A stretch of DNA of 64,000 nt from Methylacidimicrobium sp. AP8. Its GTDB lineage: Bacteria > Verrucomicrobiota > Verrucomicrobiia > Methylacidiphilales > Methylacidiphilaceae. Shown one piece after another: positions 45,900 through 53,976 of this stretch (position 1 is its first letter; the number at the start of each line of letters is the position of its first letter). Below the pieces are notes generated by a model. The model made no database searches, had not been told where the DNA came from, and saw nothing but the letters and a program-made list of their open reading frames with translations. The stretch spans positions 558,001 to 622,000 of the forward strand of contig NZ_LR797830.1 of the NCBI RefSeq assembly GCF_903064525.1, written 5' to 3'. The position numbers and the translations under genes were made by a program.

Positions 45900-47057
45900 A
45901 TGAGCATTCGCATCGTGGGGGCGGGAGGAGCAGGAATTCAGGTCCTCGACGAATGGATCCTTCTCTCGGATCGCCAGCAGGGGAGCGTCGCCTGCGACGG
46001 AGAGGCCTGTGCGGTCGAAGGGTCGCTGGCGTCCGAAAAGCTCCTCCTCGCCCCCGACCTCGCCGGAGGCCTCGGCTGCTTCGGCAGCCGCGACCTCGCG
46101 TGGCGGATGGTAGGACAGGAGAACCGGCGGCTGGATGCGCTTCTGAAGGATTGCTCCGGTTTGTTGATCGTGATCGGGCTTGCGGGCGCGACGGGCGCGA
46201 CCGTCGCGGAAGCTCTTTCCCTCAAGGCGGTGGAACGCGAGATTCCGACCACCGTTTTTGCTTTTCCTCCCTTTCCTTTCGAGCCGGCGCAGCGGCGGGA
46301 GTCGGCGGAAGCGACCCGTGCTGCTCTTCCGGCCGAAGTCTCTCTCTTTCTTTTTCCGCCCCCGGCCTTTTTTGAAGATCCGCTTCCGGGTGTAGCCGCG
46401 GTTCGCCGCGGGTTGCGCGAGTTCCACGGCGCTCTCGCACAATGGATCGGAGTCTGGGAGGGCGTGGCGAACGGTGCGGTCCGCCCAATCCTTCGTGGCG
46501 GCGGAGCGGAAGATTCCCCGTTTGCCCGGGGCGGAAGGATCGACGGTTGCCGCCTCTTCGGAGTGGCGGCTGCGCACCTCGACTTCGCGTCGCCTGGGTT
46601 GCTGGACGGGGCCGAGTTCCGGGAAGCGGCCGAGAAAGCCGATCGATGCCTCGCCTACGTGGAGGGTGGCGACGGCCTTTCCGGGTCGTGCGGGGAGCTG
46701 GGGCGGAAGCTGCAGGAGCAGCTCGCCCAGGGAACGGACCTCTGGCTTCTGCAGCGGACGGAGGAAGCTCCGGCGGAAAACCGGCTCTTGCTTCTCGTAG
46801 GTCGGGCCGCCTCCCGGCATCATCGCGTATCGGAATGCCCGGAGGAGGGCCGGGGCAAGCCGGAGGAGCCGGCCGCCCCCGCCCGCGCCGCTCCGGAACC
46901 GGAAGGGGTGGCCGCCTTTCCTGCTTTGGAGGCCACCCCGTTTGCGAAAACCGCAGCTACCATGTACAAAGGGGTCAATCTCGATATTCCGGCCTTTCGG
47001 CGGAGGAGAGGAAGCCGGTTTGCAAAGGAGAGGCCGGCCGAGCCGGGAGAAGCCTAA
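45900..47057 (+). CDS. ftsZ: Highly divergent FtsZ with degraded GTPase motifs
   Basis: 385 residues from ATG 45900, directly after ftsA, the standard ftsZ position. It can be aligned with FtsZ along most of its length: IRIVGAGGAGIQVLDEW for IKVIGVGGGGSNAV, an LAGGLGCFGSRDLAWRM stretch for the G-L-GAG-NPEVG loop, CSGLLIVIGLAGATGATVAEA for [20 protein letters not shown], and TTVFAFPPFPFEPAQRRESA for TVGVVTKPFxFEGxxR. Its C-terminus is LDIPAFRRRRGSRF, the conserved FtsA/ZipA-binding peptide, after a Pro/Ala-rich linker. The tubulin signature GGGTGTG is reduced to AGATGAT, and no T7 NxDFADV loop is recognisable. GTP binding and hydrolysis are therefore doubtful. Confidence 0.82.
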   Translation: MSIRIVGAGGAGIQVLDEWILLSDRQQGSVACDGEACAVEGSLASEKLLLAPDLAGGLGCFGSRDLAWRMVGQENRRLDALLKDCSGLLIVIGLAGATGATVAEALSLKAVEREIPTTVFAFPPFPFEPAQRRESAEATRAALPAEVSLFLFPPPAFFEDPLPGVAAVRRGLREFHGALAQWIGVWEGVANGAVRPILRGGGAEDSPFARGGRIDGCRLFGVAAAHLDFASPGLLDGAEFREAAEKADRCLAYVEGGDGLSGSCGELGRKLQEQLAQGTDLWLLQRTEEAPAENRLLLLVGRAASRHHRVSECPEEGRGKPEEPAAPARAAPEPEGVAAFPALEATPFAKTAATMYKGVNLDIPAFRRRRGSRFAKERPAEPGEA

Positions 47058-47144
47058 AGGGAGTCGCGGGCCGCCGGGGACGCGGCTTGCCGCGGATCGG
47101 ATATGGCGAGCGATCGTCGGCAGGAGGAAGGGAGGCAAGCGCGA

Positions 47145-48275
47145 ATGCCGGCCTGGGATAGGCCCGTCCGCCGGAGGCGGATCGAGAAGGGTCTCTCGCA
47201 AAAGGAAGTGGCCAGCCGGGTGGGAATCACCCGACAGGCTCTCCATGCCATAGAGACCGGGCGGTACATTCCGAACACTCTGGTTGCGATCCGCCTTGCC
47301 CGGGCGCTCGGCAGCCGTGTCGAAGAGCTCTTCCCCTGTTGGGAAGAAGTCGATCCTCCTCTGTCGCCCGGTCCGTTCCCCTGGGTGCGAGGCAGCAGGC
47401 GCCTGATCTTGGCGGACGTGCGCGGCCGCCTGATCCCCTACCCGGTGGAGCGGTTGGAAGAGGGCTCCGGCGTCTTCGCGGCAGCCGACGCCCTCCTCCC
47501 GGCCGGCGATCGGCGCGGAGAGTGGACCCTCCTCTCCTCGGCGGCCGTCATTCAACGCAGCGCGTTCTTTCTCGGCTGCGATCCGGGCATCGGCCTGCTG
47601 GTCGAAAGAATCGCGGCCTTAAGCCCGAACCGGCTCCGTTGGATCTCCTGCTCGAGCGAAAAGGCGGCGGCTGCGCTCCGCGCAGGCCAGACACACCTGG
47701 CCGGCTGTCATCTGCCGACCGGGGAGCCGCGCAACAACCGCGTGCTCGCCCGAGAGGCGTTGCAGGGAGTCGGTGGAGCCTTGATCCGCTTCGCGCAGTG
47801 GGAGGAGGGAGTGGCCGTCGCGCGGGGAAATCCGTTCGGCATCCGCTCGGTGGAAGATCTGGCCAATCCGGGCCTCCGGTTCCTGAATCGGGACCCGGGA
47901 TCCGGAAGCCGTGCGCTTCTCGACGAGCTGCTTCGCAGGCAAGGGATTCCGGCAGAACGGATCCCGGGGTACGAGAGAACGGCGGGCAGCCCGGTTGCCG
48001 CCGCACGGGCCGTGGCTTTCGGGATAGCCGACGCCGCATGGACGAACCGCCCTTGCGCGCAGGCGCAGGACGTCGAGTTCCTCCCCTTGGGCGTCAGTGA
48101 GTTCGATTGGATCGTTCCCCGAGACCTCCTCGATCATCCAACCGTCGCCCTCGTGCTCGATCTCCTCTCCGATGCGCGGATGCGGGCCGAATTCGACGCG
48201 CTTCCCGGATATGAGGTCAGCCGGATGGGAACGGTCGCGGCGAGATTCGGCCCGAAGGGCGAGATCTCCGGCTAG
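47145..48275 (+). CDS. XRE-family HTH regulator with periplasmic-binding-like sensor domain
   Basis: 376 residues from ATG 47145, nine bases after GGAGG; an upstream ATG at 47103 is possible. Residues about 5-62 are an XRE helix-turn-helix (IEKGLSQKEVASRVGITRQA, LHAIETGRYIP). The rest is a PBP-like domain of the molybdate/LysR-substrate type (GNPFGIRSVEDLANPGLRFL, NRDPGSGSRALLDELLRRQG, DVEFLPLGVSEFDWIVP). Homologous one-component regulators sense molybdate or related oxyanions, but the ligand cannot be read here. It starts about 90 bases after ftsZ on the same strand and shares a palindromic CTAG at its stop with the convergent ABC transporter gene. Confidence 0.82.
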   Translation: MPAWDRPVRRRRIEKGLSQKEVASRVGITRQALHAIETGRYIPNTLVAIRLARALGSRVEELFPCWEEVDPPLSPGPFPWVRGSRRLILADVRGRLIPYPVERLEEGSGVFAAADALLPAGDRRGEWTLLSSAAVIQRSAFFLGCDPGIGLLVERIAALSPNRLRWISCSSEKAAAALRAGQTHLAGCHLPTGEPRNNRVLAREALQGVGGALIRFAQWEEGVAVARGNPFGIRSVEDLANPGLRFLNRDPGSGSRALLDELLRRQGIPAERIPGYERTAGSPVAAARAVAFGIADAAWTNRPCAQAQDVEFLPLGVSEFDWIVPRDLLDHPTVALVLDLLSDARMRAEFDALPGYEVSRMGTVAARFGPKGEISG

Positions 48276-50122
48276 AGATCCCCCCCGCCCTCTTGCGCTC
48301 TCCAAAGCATCCAGTAGATCCCTTTGCGGGCCAGGAGATCGCCGTGCCGGCCGGATTCGCAAATGCGCCCTTGCCGCAATACGTAGATCCAATCCATCCG
48401 GCTGGCTAAACGAAGCCTATGGGTGACCAGCAGAGTCGTCCGGCGGGCGGAGAGAAGCAGCAGGCTCTTGAGGATTTCCTCCTCGGCCGAGGGGTCGAGG
48501 GATCCGGTCGGCTCGTCGAGCAGGAGAATCGGGGCCTGCCGCAGGAACGCGCGGGCGATGCCGATGCGTTGCCGCTGCCCGCCGCTCAAGCTCAGTCCAT
48601 GCTCTCCGACGAGCGTCTGATACTGCTGCGGCAGCCGCTCGATGAACTCGTGGGCTTGCGCCGCCCGCGCTGCGTTCTGGATTTCCGCAAACGAGGCGGA
48701 TGGCCGCCCCAAGGCGATGTTTTCCAGAATCGTGCCTTGGAAGAGAGCGGTATCCTGGAGGACGATCGCAAGATTATCCCGGAGAGACTTCTTCTTTACC
48801 GTCCGGATGTCGATGCCGTCGATCCGGATCGTGCCGCTGGAAGGCTCGAAGAAGCGCGGGATCAGGGCGAGTACGGTGCTTTTGCCGCTGCCGGTCGGAC
48901 CGACGATGGCGACGCGCCGGCCCGGAGCGATGTGGAAGGAGAGGTCTTGGAGGACGGGCGAGCCGCGCTCATACGAAAAACAGACCTGTTGGAAGACGAT
49001 CTCTCCTCGCAGGCGCGGGAGGTCGACGGCCTGCGGCGGGTCCGGGATCGGGTCGCCCGTTTGGAGCACCTCGAAGACACGGGCCAGGCGCGCCGCGGCG
49101 TCCTCCAGAGCCCACGCCGTGTACGAGAGCTGTTCGAGCGGTTGGTAGAGAAGGGCGAGATAGCTCAGGAAAATCCAGAGCTCGCCCACCGTCAGGCGGC
49201 CCAGAGGGACTTGCTGCGCGCCGACGAAGAGAACCAGCGCGGCTCCGAGGGCGGTGATCACGGTCGCCACCAAGGCGGAGAGGCTGTTGGTCCAAAGAAA
49301 CCGGAGGTTTGCTTCGCAGCTTGCCTCGACATGCCGGCGGAAGGTCGCCAGGGCGTTCTCTTCGCTGCCGTAGGCTTGGAGCAGCTGAATGTTCGCCAGG
49401 CCCTCCGACACCTGGCCGAGGACCCGGCTCTCCCTGTCTTGGAGCTCTCCGCTTTGCCGGCGGATCTGCTCCGCGAAACGGCCGACGACGAGCCAGAGGA
49501 AGGGAAGGACCCCGAGAGAGCAGGATGCCAAGAGAGGGTTCATCCGGAAGAGGACGACCGCGGCGCCGATCAGCGTGGCGCTCGATCCGAGGATGGTGCC
49601 GATCCCCCTTTGGAAGAGGGTCTGAATCGCCTGGGCGTCATAGGCGACCCGGTAGGCCAAGTCCGCTTGGACGCGGCTCCGGTGGTAGGGAAGAGGAAGG
49701 CTTTGCAGGTAGCCAAAAAGATCGGTGCGCAGAAGCGCCAGGGCACGGAGTCCGCAACGGTGCAAGAGGAAGTTGGCCCAGAGGTTGAGCCCTCCGTGAA
49801 GGAAGGCGAATCCGACGAGGGCCGCGGCGGCGCCGAGCGCGGCTTCCGGCGGCGAAACCGTCCTTCCGAGGAGACGGCTCCCCCCGGGCCGGGGAAGGAG
49901 GACGTGGTCGATGAGCCACTGCACGGGCCAAGGCCGCAGGAGGCTTGCCGCGACGGTAAGAAGAACCAGGCAGGAAGCGAGCAGGGCCTGTCCGGTGACT
50001 CCGGAGAAGTAGGGGAGGCAGCTGCGGTAGGTCGACCAACGTCCCTTCTTTTTCTCTTGGGGTCGGCTGGGGATCTCCGGATCCTGTGAGGACGAGCCCG
50101 GGTCGGCCGGAATAGGGATCAT
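48272..50122 (-). CDS. ABC exporter, fused permease/ATPase (MsbA-like)
   Basis: 616 residues. N-terminal membrane domain with about six helices (residues about 35-330), then the ATPase: Walker A GPTGSGKSTVLALIPRFF, Q-loop QDTALFQGTILENIALG, signature LSGGQRQRIGIARAF, Walker B ILLLDEPTGSLDPSAEEEIL, H-loop VTHRLR. Type IV exporters of this class move lipids, glycolipids or drugs as dimers. The gene lies three bases after a glycosyltransferase fusion gene, so a glycolipid or polysaccharide precursor is a reasonable cargo guess. Confidence 0.92.
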   Translation of the reverse strand: MIPIPADPGSSSQDPEIPSRPQEKKKGRWSTYRSCLPYFSGVTGQALLASCLVLLTVAASLLRPWPVQWLIDHVLLPRPGGSRLLGRTVSPPEAALGAAAALVGFAFLHGGLNLWANFLLHRCGLRALALLRTDLFGYLQSLPLPYHRSRVQADLAYRVAYDAQAIQTLFQRGIGTILGSSATLIGAAVVLFRMNPLLASCSLGVLPFLWLVVGRFAEQIRRQSGELQDRESRVLGQVSEGLANIQLLQAYGSEENALATFRRHVEASCEANLRFLWTNSLSALVATVITALGAALVLFVGAQQVPLGRLTVGELWIFLSYLALLYQPLEQLSYTAWALEDAAARLARVFEVLQTGDPIPDPPQAVDLPRLRGEIVFQQVCFSYERGSPVLQDLSFHIAPGRRVAIVGPTGSGKSTVLALIPRFFEPSSGTIRIDGIDIRTVKKKSLRDNLAIVLQDTALFQGTILENIALGRPSASFAEIQNAARAAQAHEFIERLPQQYQTLVGEHGLSLSGGQRQRIGIARAFLRQAPILLLDEPTGSLDPSAEEEILKSLLLLSARRTTLLVTHRLRLASRMDWIYVLRQGRICESGRHGDLLARKGIYWMLWRAQEGGGDL

Positions 50123-50125
50123 GAG

Positions 50126-52678
50126 CTATTCGTCCCGGGGTGGAAGGATAGAGGAGGAGGGGATTCGCGAGCCGAAGGGCCTCCAGGAAACCGGATGGAG
50201 GTCGAGCCGCCGGCCCGCATCGGCCACGAGCTCGGCGAGCCTGCGCTGCAGGCAAAGGCCGTGTCGGGCCCAGGCGACGCCCGCCGCCGCTCCGGCGGCC
50301 GGCAGCACCAGAGCCGACGGGCCGAAGGCGGCGCAAGCCGCCGCCAAGGCGAGGCAGCTGCCGATCGCGCAAAGAACGGCAAGCGGGCTCGGACAGAGCA
50401 AAACGGCGGTCCGGATCAGCCTCCTTTGTTGCGGGTAGACCTCCGTCAAGGTGCGAAGCCGTACATTCCACCAGGCTCCCGCGAAGACGTGGATATCCCA
50501 GCGGCTCCAGCCGGTGTCGAGGGCATACGAGAAGCCGTTCTCCGTCAGGACGGACTGGATCCGGCCGAGCAGCTCCATGCGTTCGACCCCGGAATCGCTC
50601 CAGAGCGCGACCCCCTCCCGGCAGAAGGTCGTGCCGAGCGCAGATGGGGCATGCGAGGAGCGGGGGGAACGGGGAATCGGCTTCCCCCGCAGCCAGACCA
50701 GCCACCGGGGAATGCCGCGGGCGAGCGGTTGGAGGAAGGCCAGGACGGAGACAAGGAGCCGATTGGTACAGGTGGCGAAAGGTCGTGGGATCTCCCTGTG
50801 CAGCCCGTAGGCTGCGGCGGGGACCAGGCTGGCCGAAAACAGGAGAGCCGGGAGGAGAAACGCGGGCCAGGTGTGGCAGAAAGGCAGCGTGGAAAGCACC
50901 AGAACCATCCATTCGACGCTGGAGACGACGGCCGCCCAAGAAGGCTCCGCACGGGGATAGAGGCACTGGAAGAGCCCGCCGGCGAAGGGGCCGCGATAAA
51001 TCGGCGGGGAGGAAAGGGCAAGGGATGGTGCTCCCGGAGAATAGATCCGCCCCCGCCAGGATGCGGCGCCGCCGGAGCGGAAGCGGTCGAGGTGGCGGAA
51101 GCGCAGGAGGGCTTCGGCCTTTCCGTAGCCGGCCTGCTGCCGCAGGTAGTCCGAGAAGGTCGAGCGCCGGTGGTGCCAGACGAGGGCGCCGGGCGCAAAG
51201 CCCAGACGGTCTCCGCGGTCGAGGAGCCTCCAGCAGAGGTCGACGTCATCGCCGGCCACACGGAATTCCGGAAGAAACCCTCCCACTGCTTCCAAGGCGG
51301 CCCGCCGAAAGGCCATGTTGCATCCGGGAAGATGCTCGGCGAGCTTGTCCGCGAGCAGGACATGGGTCGGGGCACCGGGGGCCGCCGCGACGGCGGCTTC
51401 GATCGCCGCGGTCGGCGGAGGGGCGACGTTGGGGCCTCCGACACCGGCCAACTCGCCGCATTGAAAGGCGGCGGCCAGAAAGTAGAGCCAGTCCTGGTCG
51501 GCGACGCAGTCCGCGTCGGTGAAGGCGACGATCTCTCCATCGGCGGCGGCGATGCCCCGGTTTCGGGCGGCCGCCAAGCCGAGATTCTCCTGGTAAAGGA
51601 TGCGGATCCTTCCCTGAAAGGATTCGAGCACCCGGCGGGAGCCGTCGGTGGAGCCGTCGTCAACCACGATGATCTCGAAGGCCGGATAGTGGAGCCGCTG
51701 GAGCGAGCGGAGGCAGCTGCCGAGGAATCGCCCGCCGTTGAAGTTGCAGACCACGACGGAGAACTTAGGGGCGTAGGGAAGCGGAAAGCGCCGGAACAAG
51801 GGCTCTTTCCGGGACTGGAAGAGAGCCTGCACTCGGTGGAAGCTCAGCTTCGGGCTCCGGTCCCTCCGGACCAATCCGAACGCCCAGTCGCTGATCTCCG
51901 AGCCTCCCGTGAACCACTCATCGGTCCAGGAGAAGAGGACGGTTCCGGCCGCGCCGGACCGGAAAACCGTTTCCACGTGGGCGGCGAGAAGATCGGCCTG
52001 CTCGGTCTCCGAATGTCGTAGGGTATCCATGCCGAACTCGGTGATCAGCAGCGGCTTCTCGCCTGAAAGATTCTGGAGGCGCGCCAGATAGGAGCTCAGA
52101 TCCGCGGGCCGGTGAAGATACAGGTTGAAGGCGAGGAAGTCGACGGAAGGCGGGTGGAGATATTCGGTCGGGGGATAGTTCGCATAGCTGACCAGAACTC
52201 CAGGGTCCTCCTCCCGGACGATCTCGATCAAGCTGCCGATATGACGCTCGATCCTCCCGGTCCCGGCCCACCGGACGAGATCCGGAGGGATCTCGTTGTC
52301 GACCAGATAGGCGAAGATTGCCGGATGCCGGGCTCTCTCCCGAACCGAGCGGCGGACATGGTCGCGGATTTTCCGGAGAAGCCGCCGGTCTTTCCAGAAA
52401 AGCGTGCGCTCGACCCACGGGATCGTGATCAGAACCCGCAGCCCGTGATCGAGGGCGGCGTCGAGCAGGTCGAGAGGAGGAATATGGTAGACCCGGAGAA
52501 GATTGCAGCCGCACTCCTTCATCCGTGCGAGGTCGTCCCGGATCCCCGCCGGGTCGGGAAAAGGGGCTCCATCGAGCGGACGCGGAGAGAACGGGCCGTA
52601 GGTCACCCCTTGGATGGGAAATTTCTCTTCCTCTTCGAAAAAAAACTTCCCACGGATCTGGATACGGGCGACCCCCAT
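50126..52678 (-). CDS. Glycoside hydrolase (TIM barrel) fused to family 2 glycosyltransferase
   Basis: 850 residues. Residues about 20-315 resemble GH2/GH5-type TIM barrels: FPIQGVTYGPFSP, MKECGCNLLRVYHIPP, the acid/base pair in FAYLVDNEIPP, and the nucleophile region PLLITEFGMDTL. From about 325 a GT2 domain follows: FSVVVCNFNGGRFLGSCLRS, IIVVDDGSTDGSRRVL, AARNRGIAAADGEIVAFTDA (DxD), LPGCNMAFRR and FRVAGDDVDLCWRL. Hydrophobic segments and a helical tail end the protein. It probably builds and trims a surface or secreted glycan at the membrane. It forms an operon with the downstream ABC exporter and is divergent from purC. Confidence 0.85.
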   Translation of the reverse strand: MGVARIQIRGKFFFEEEEKFPIQGVTYGPFSPRPLDGAPFPDPAGIRDDLARMKECGCNLLRVYHIPPLDLLDAALDHGLRVLITIPWVERTLFWKDRRLLRKIRDHVRRSVRERARHPAIFAYLVDNEIPPDLVRWAGTGRIERHIGSLIEIVREEDPGVLVSYANYPPTEYLHPPSVDFLAFNLYLHRPADLSSYLARLQNLSGEKPLLITEFGMDTLRHSETEQADLLAAHVETVFRSGAAGTVLFSWTDEWFTGGSEISDWAFGLVRRDRSPKLSFHRVQALFQSRKEPLFRRFPLPYAPKFSVVVCNFNGGRFLGSCLRSLQRLHYPAFEIIVVDDGSTDGSRRVLESFQGRIRILYQENLGLAAARNRGIAAADGEIVAFTDADCVADQDWLYFLAAAFQCGELAGVGGPNVAPPPTAAIEAAVAAAPGAPTHVLLADKLAEHLPGCNMAFRRAALEAVGGFLPEFRVAGDDVDLCWRLLDRGDRLGFAPGALVWHHRRSTFSDYLRQQAGYGKAEALLRFRHLDRFRSGGAASWRGRIYSPGAPSLALSSPPIYRGPFAGGLFQCLYPRAEPSWAAVVSSVEWMVLVLSTLPFCHTWPAFLLPALLFSASLVPAAAYGLHREIPRPFATCTNRLLVSVLAFLQPLARGIPRWLVWLRGKPIPRSPRSSHAPSALGTTFCREGVALWSDSGVERMELLGRIQSVLTENGFSYALDTGWSRWDIHVFAGAWWNVRLRTLTEVYPQQRRLIRTAVLLCPSPLAVLCAIGSCLALAAACAAFGPSALVLPAAGAAAGVAWARHGLCLQRRLAELVADAGRRLDLHPVSWRPFGSRIPSSSILPPRDE

Positions 52679-52836
52679 ACGAGGCAGGAACGGCGCACCA
52701 TGAATGCGCAGGGCCGGAAGCCGGCTCCGGCGCGGATCCTAGCGGTTCGGCGGGAAGCTTGGCAAGGCCGCGGAGCTCCGCCCGGGAACGATGCCCCTCC
52801 TTTACGAGAGGAATCCCGACAGAGTAAACAGGGAGG

Positions 52837-53739
52837 ATGCCGAACGAAAGCGACATGGCCCGGTTGGGGCTCCGGCTCGTACACCGAGGCAAGGTGCGGG
52901 ATCTCTATTCCTGGCGGGACGAGCTTTGGCTCGTCGCCTCGGACCGGATCTCGGCCTTCGACTGCATCTTGCCCACGCCGATACCCGGCAAGGGGAGGAT
53001 CCTTACCCAGATGAGCCGCGGCTGGTTTTCTCTCCTGGCCTCTCTTTGCCCTCATCATGTCTTGGGGTACGACCTCCCGCCGGAAATTCCCTTTCGGGAA
53101 TGGCGGGGACGCCTGACCCGGGCCAAGCCCTGCCGCCCGCTTCCGATCGAGTGCATCGTCCGCGGCTACCTGGCGGGCTCCGCCTGGAAGGAGTACGCAA
53201 GTACCGGAAAGGTAGCCGGCTGTCCGCTTCCTCCAGGGCTGCGCGAGGGGGATCCCCTTCCGGAAGTGCTCTTTACGCCGACCACGAAGGCGGAGGCCGG
53301 CCATGATCTGCCGCTATCTCCTTCCGAAGCGGAGCAGCGGATCGGAGCGGAGCTTTACGCCCGGGTCTCCCGGCTCTCCCTTTCGCTCTACGAGGCGGGT
53401 AGGAAATATGCGGCGGAGCGGGGGATCCTCGTCGCCGACACGAAGTTCGAGTTCGGGATGCGAGGAGAAGAGCTTCTCTTGATCGATGAGGTGCTGACCC
53501 CCGACAGCTCGCGGTTTTGGCCCCTTTCGGAATACCGCCCCGGAGGGAAGCAGCCCAGCTTCGACAAGCAGTTTGTCCGCGACTACCTCGACTCCCTGCC
53601 TTGGGATCGCCGCCCGCCCGCCCCGCCGCTGCCGGAAGCGATCGTCGCCCGGACCCAGGAGAAGTACCGGGAAGCGCTGCGGCGGCTTTTCCCGGAGATC
53701 GAAAAGGAGCTCGATGCGACGTGCGCGGATCTTGGATAG
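52837..53739 (+). CDS. purC: Phosphoribosylaminoimidazole-succinocarboxamide synthase (SAICAR synthetase)
   Basis: 300 residues. Signature blocks: HRGKVRDLYS, LVASDRISAFDCILPTPIPG, KGRILTQMSRGWF, IECIVRGYLAGSAWKEY, FTPTTKAEAGHD, VADTKFEFGM and LIDEVLTPDSSRFWP, ending with KQFVRDYLDSLPWDR. It catalyses condensation of CAIR with aspartate in purine synthesis. The ATG at 52837 follows GGGAGGATGCCG; AGGGAGG is a good Shine-Dalgarno. The 237 bases after it show no gene. Confidence 0.96.
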   Translation: MPNESDMARLGLRLVHRGKVRDLYSWRDELWLVASDRISAFDCILPTPIPGKGRILTQMSRGWFSLLASLCPHHVLGYDLPPEIPFREWRGRLTRAKPCRPLPIECIVRGYLAGSAWKEYASTGKVAGCPLPPGLREGDPLPEVLFTPTTKAEAGHDLPLSPSEAEQRIGAELYARVSRLSLSLYEAGRKYAAERGILVADTKFEFGMRGEELLLIDEVLTPDSSRFWPLSEYRPGGKQPSFDKQFVRDYLDSLPWDRRPPAPPLPEAIVARTQEKYREALRRLFPEIEKELDATCADLG

Positions 53740-53976
53740 GGCGGCCGGGAAGCCGGTCGGTTGCGCACCGCCGGCCCCGGCGTGCCGGAAACGGATCCAT
53801 TCCTTCCGAATCCCGACGAGCCCTGCTGCGCTTTCGTTGACACCGGGTGGCGCATCGAGAGAATAGCGGCCGGAGCGCAACAATTCGGCAGCCGGCCGGT
53901 TGAATCCATTGACCGGCTTCCTGGGGCGAAGTGCCGGCTGTGACGGGCGGGAATCCTTCCGGGCGGTCTAGAGAGA

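Noticed and set aside
45861-47555. 564-codon open frame antisense to the ftsZ-like gene
   Set aside because: Because the FtsZ assignment is unusual I weighed this strand too. The antisense product is Arg/Pro-rich without motifs, while the sense frame has FtsZ order, position and the LDIPAF tail.
50195-52021. 608-codon plus-strand frame over the GH-GT fusion
   Set aside because: Shadow of the minus-strand gene, which carries clear catalytic motifs of both domains.
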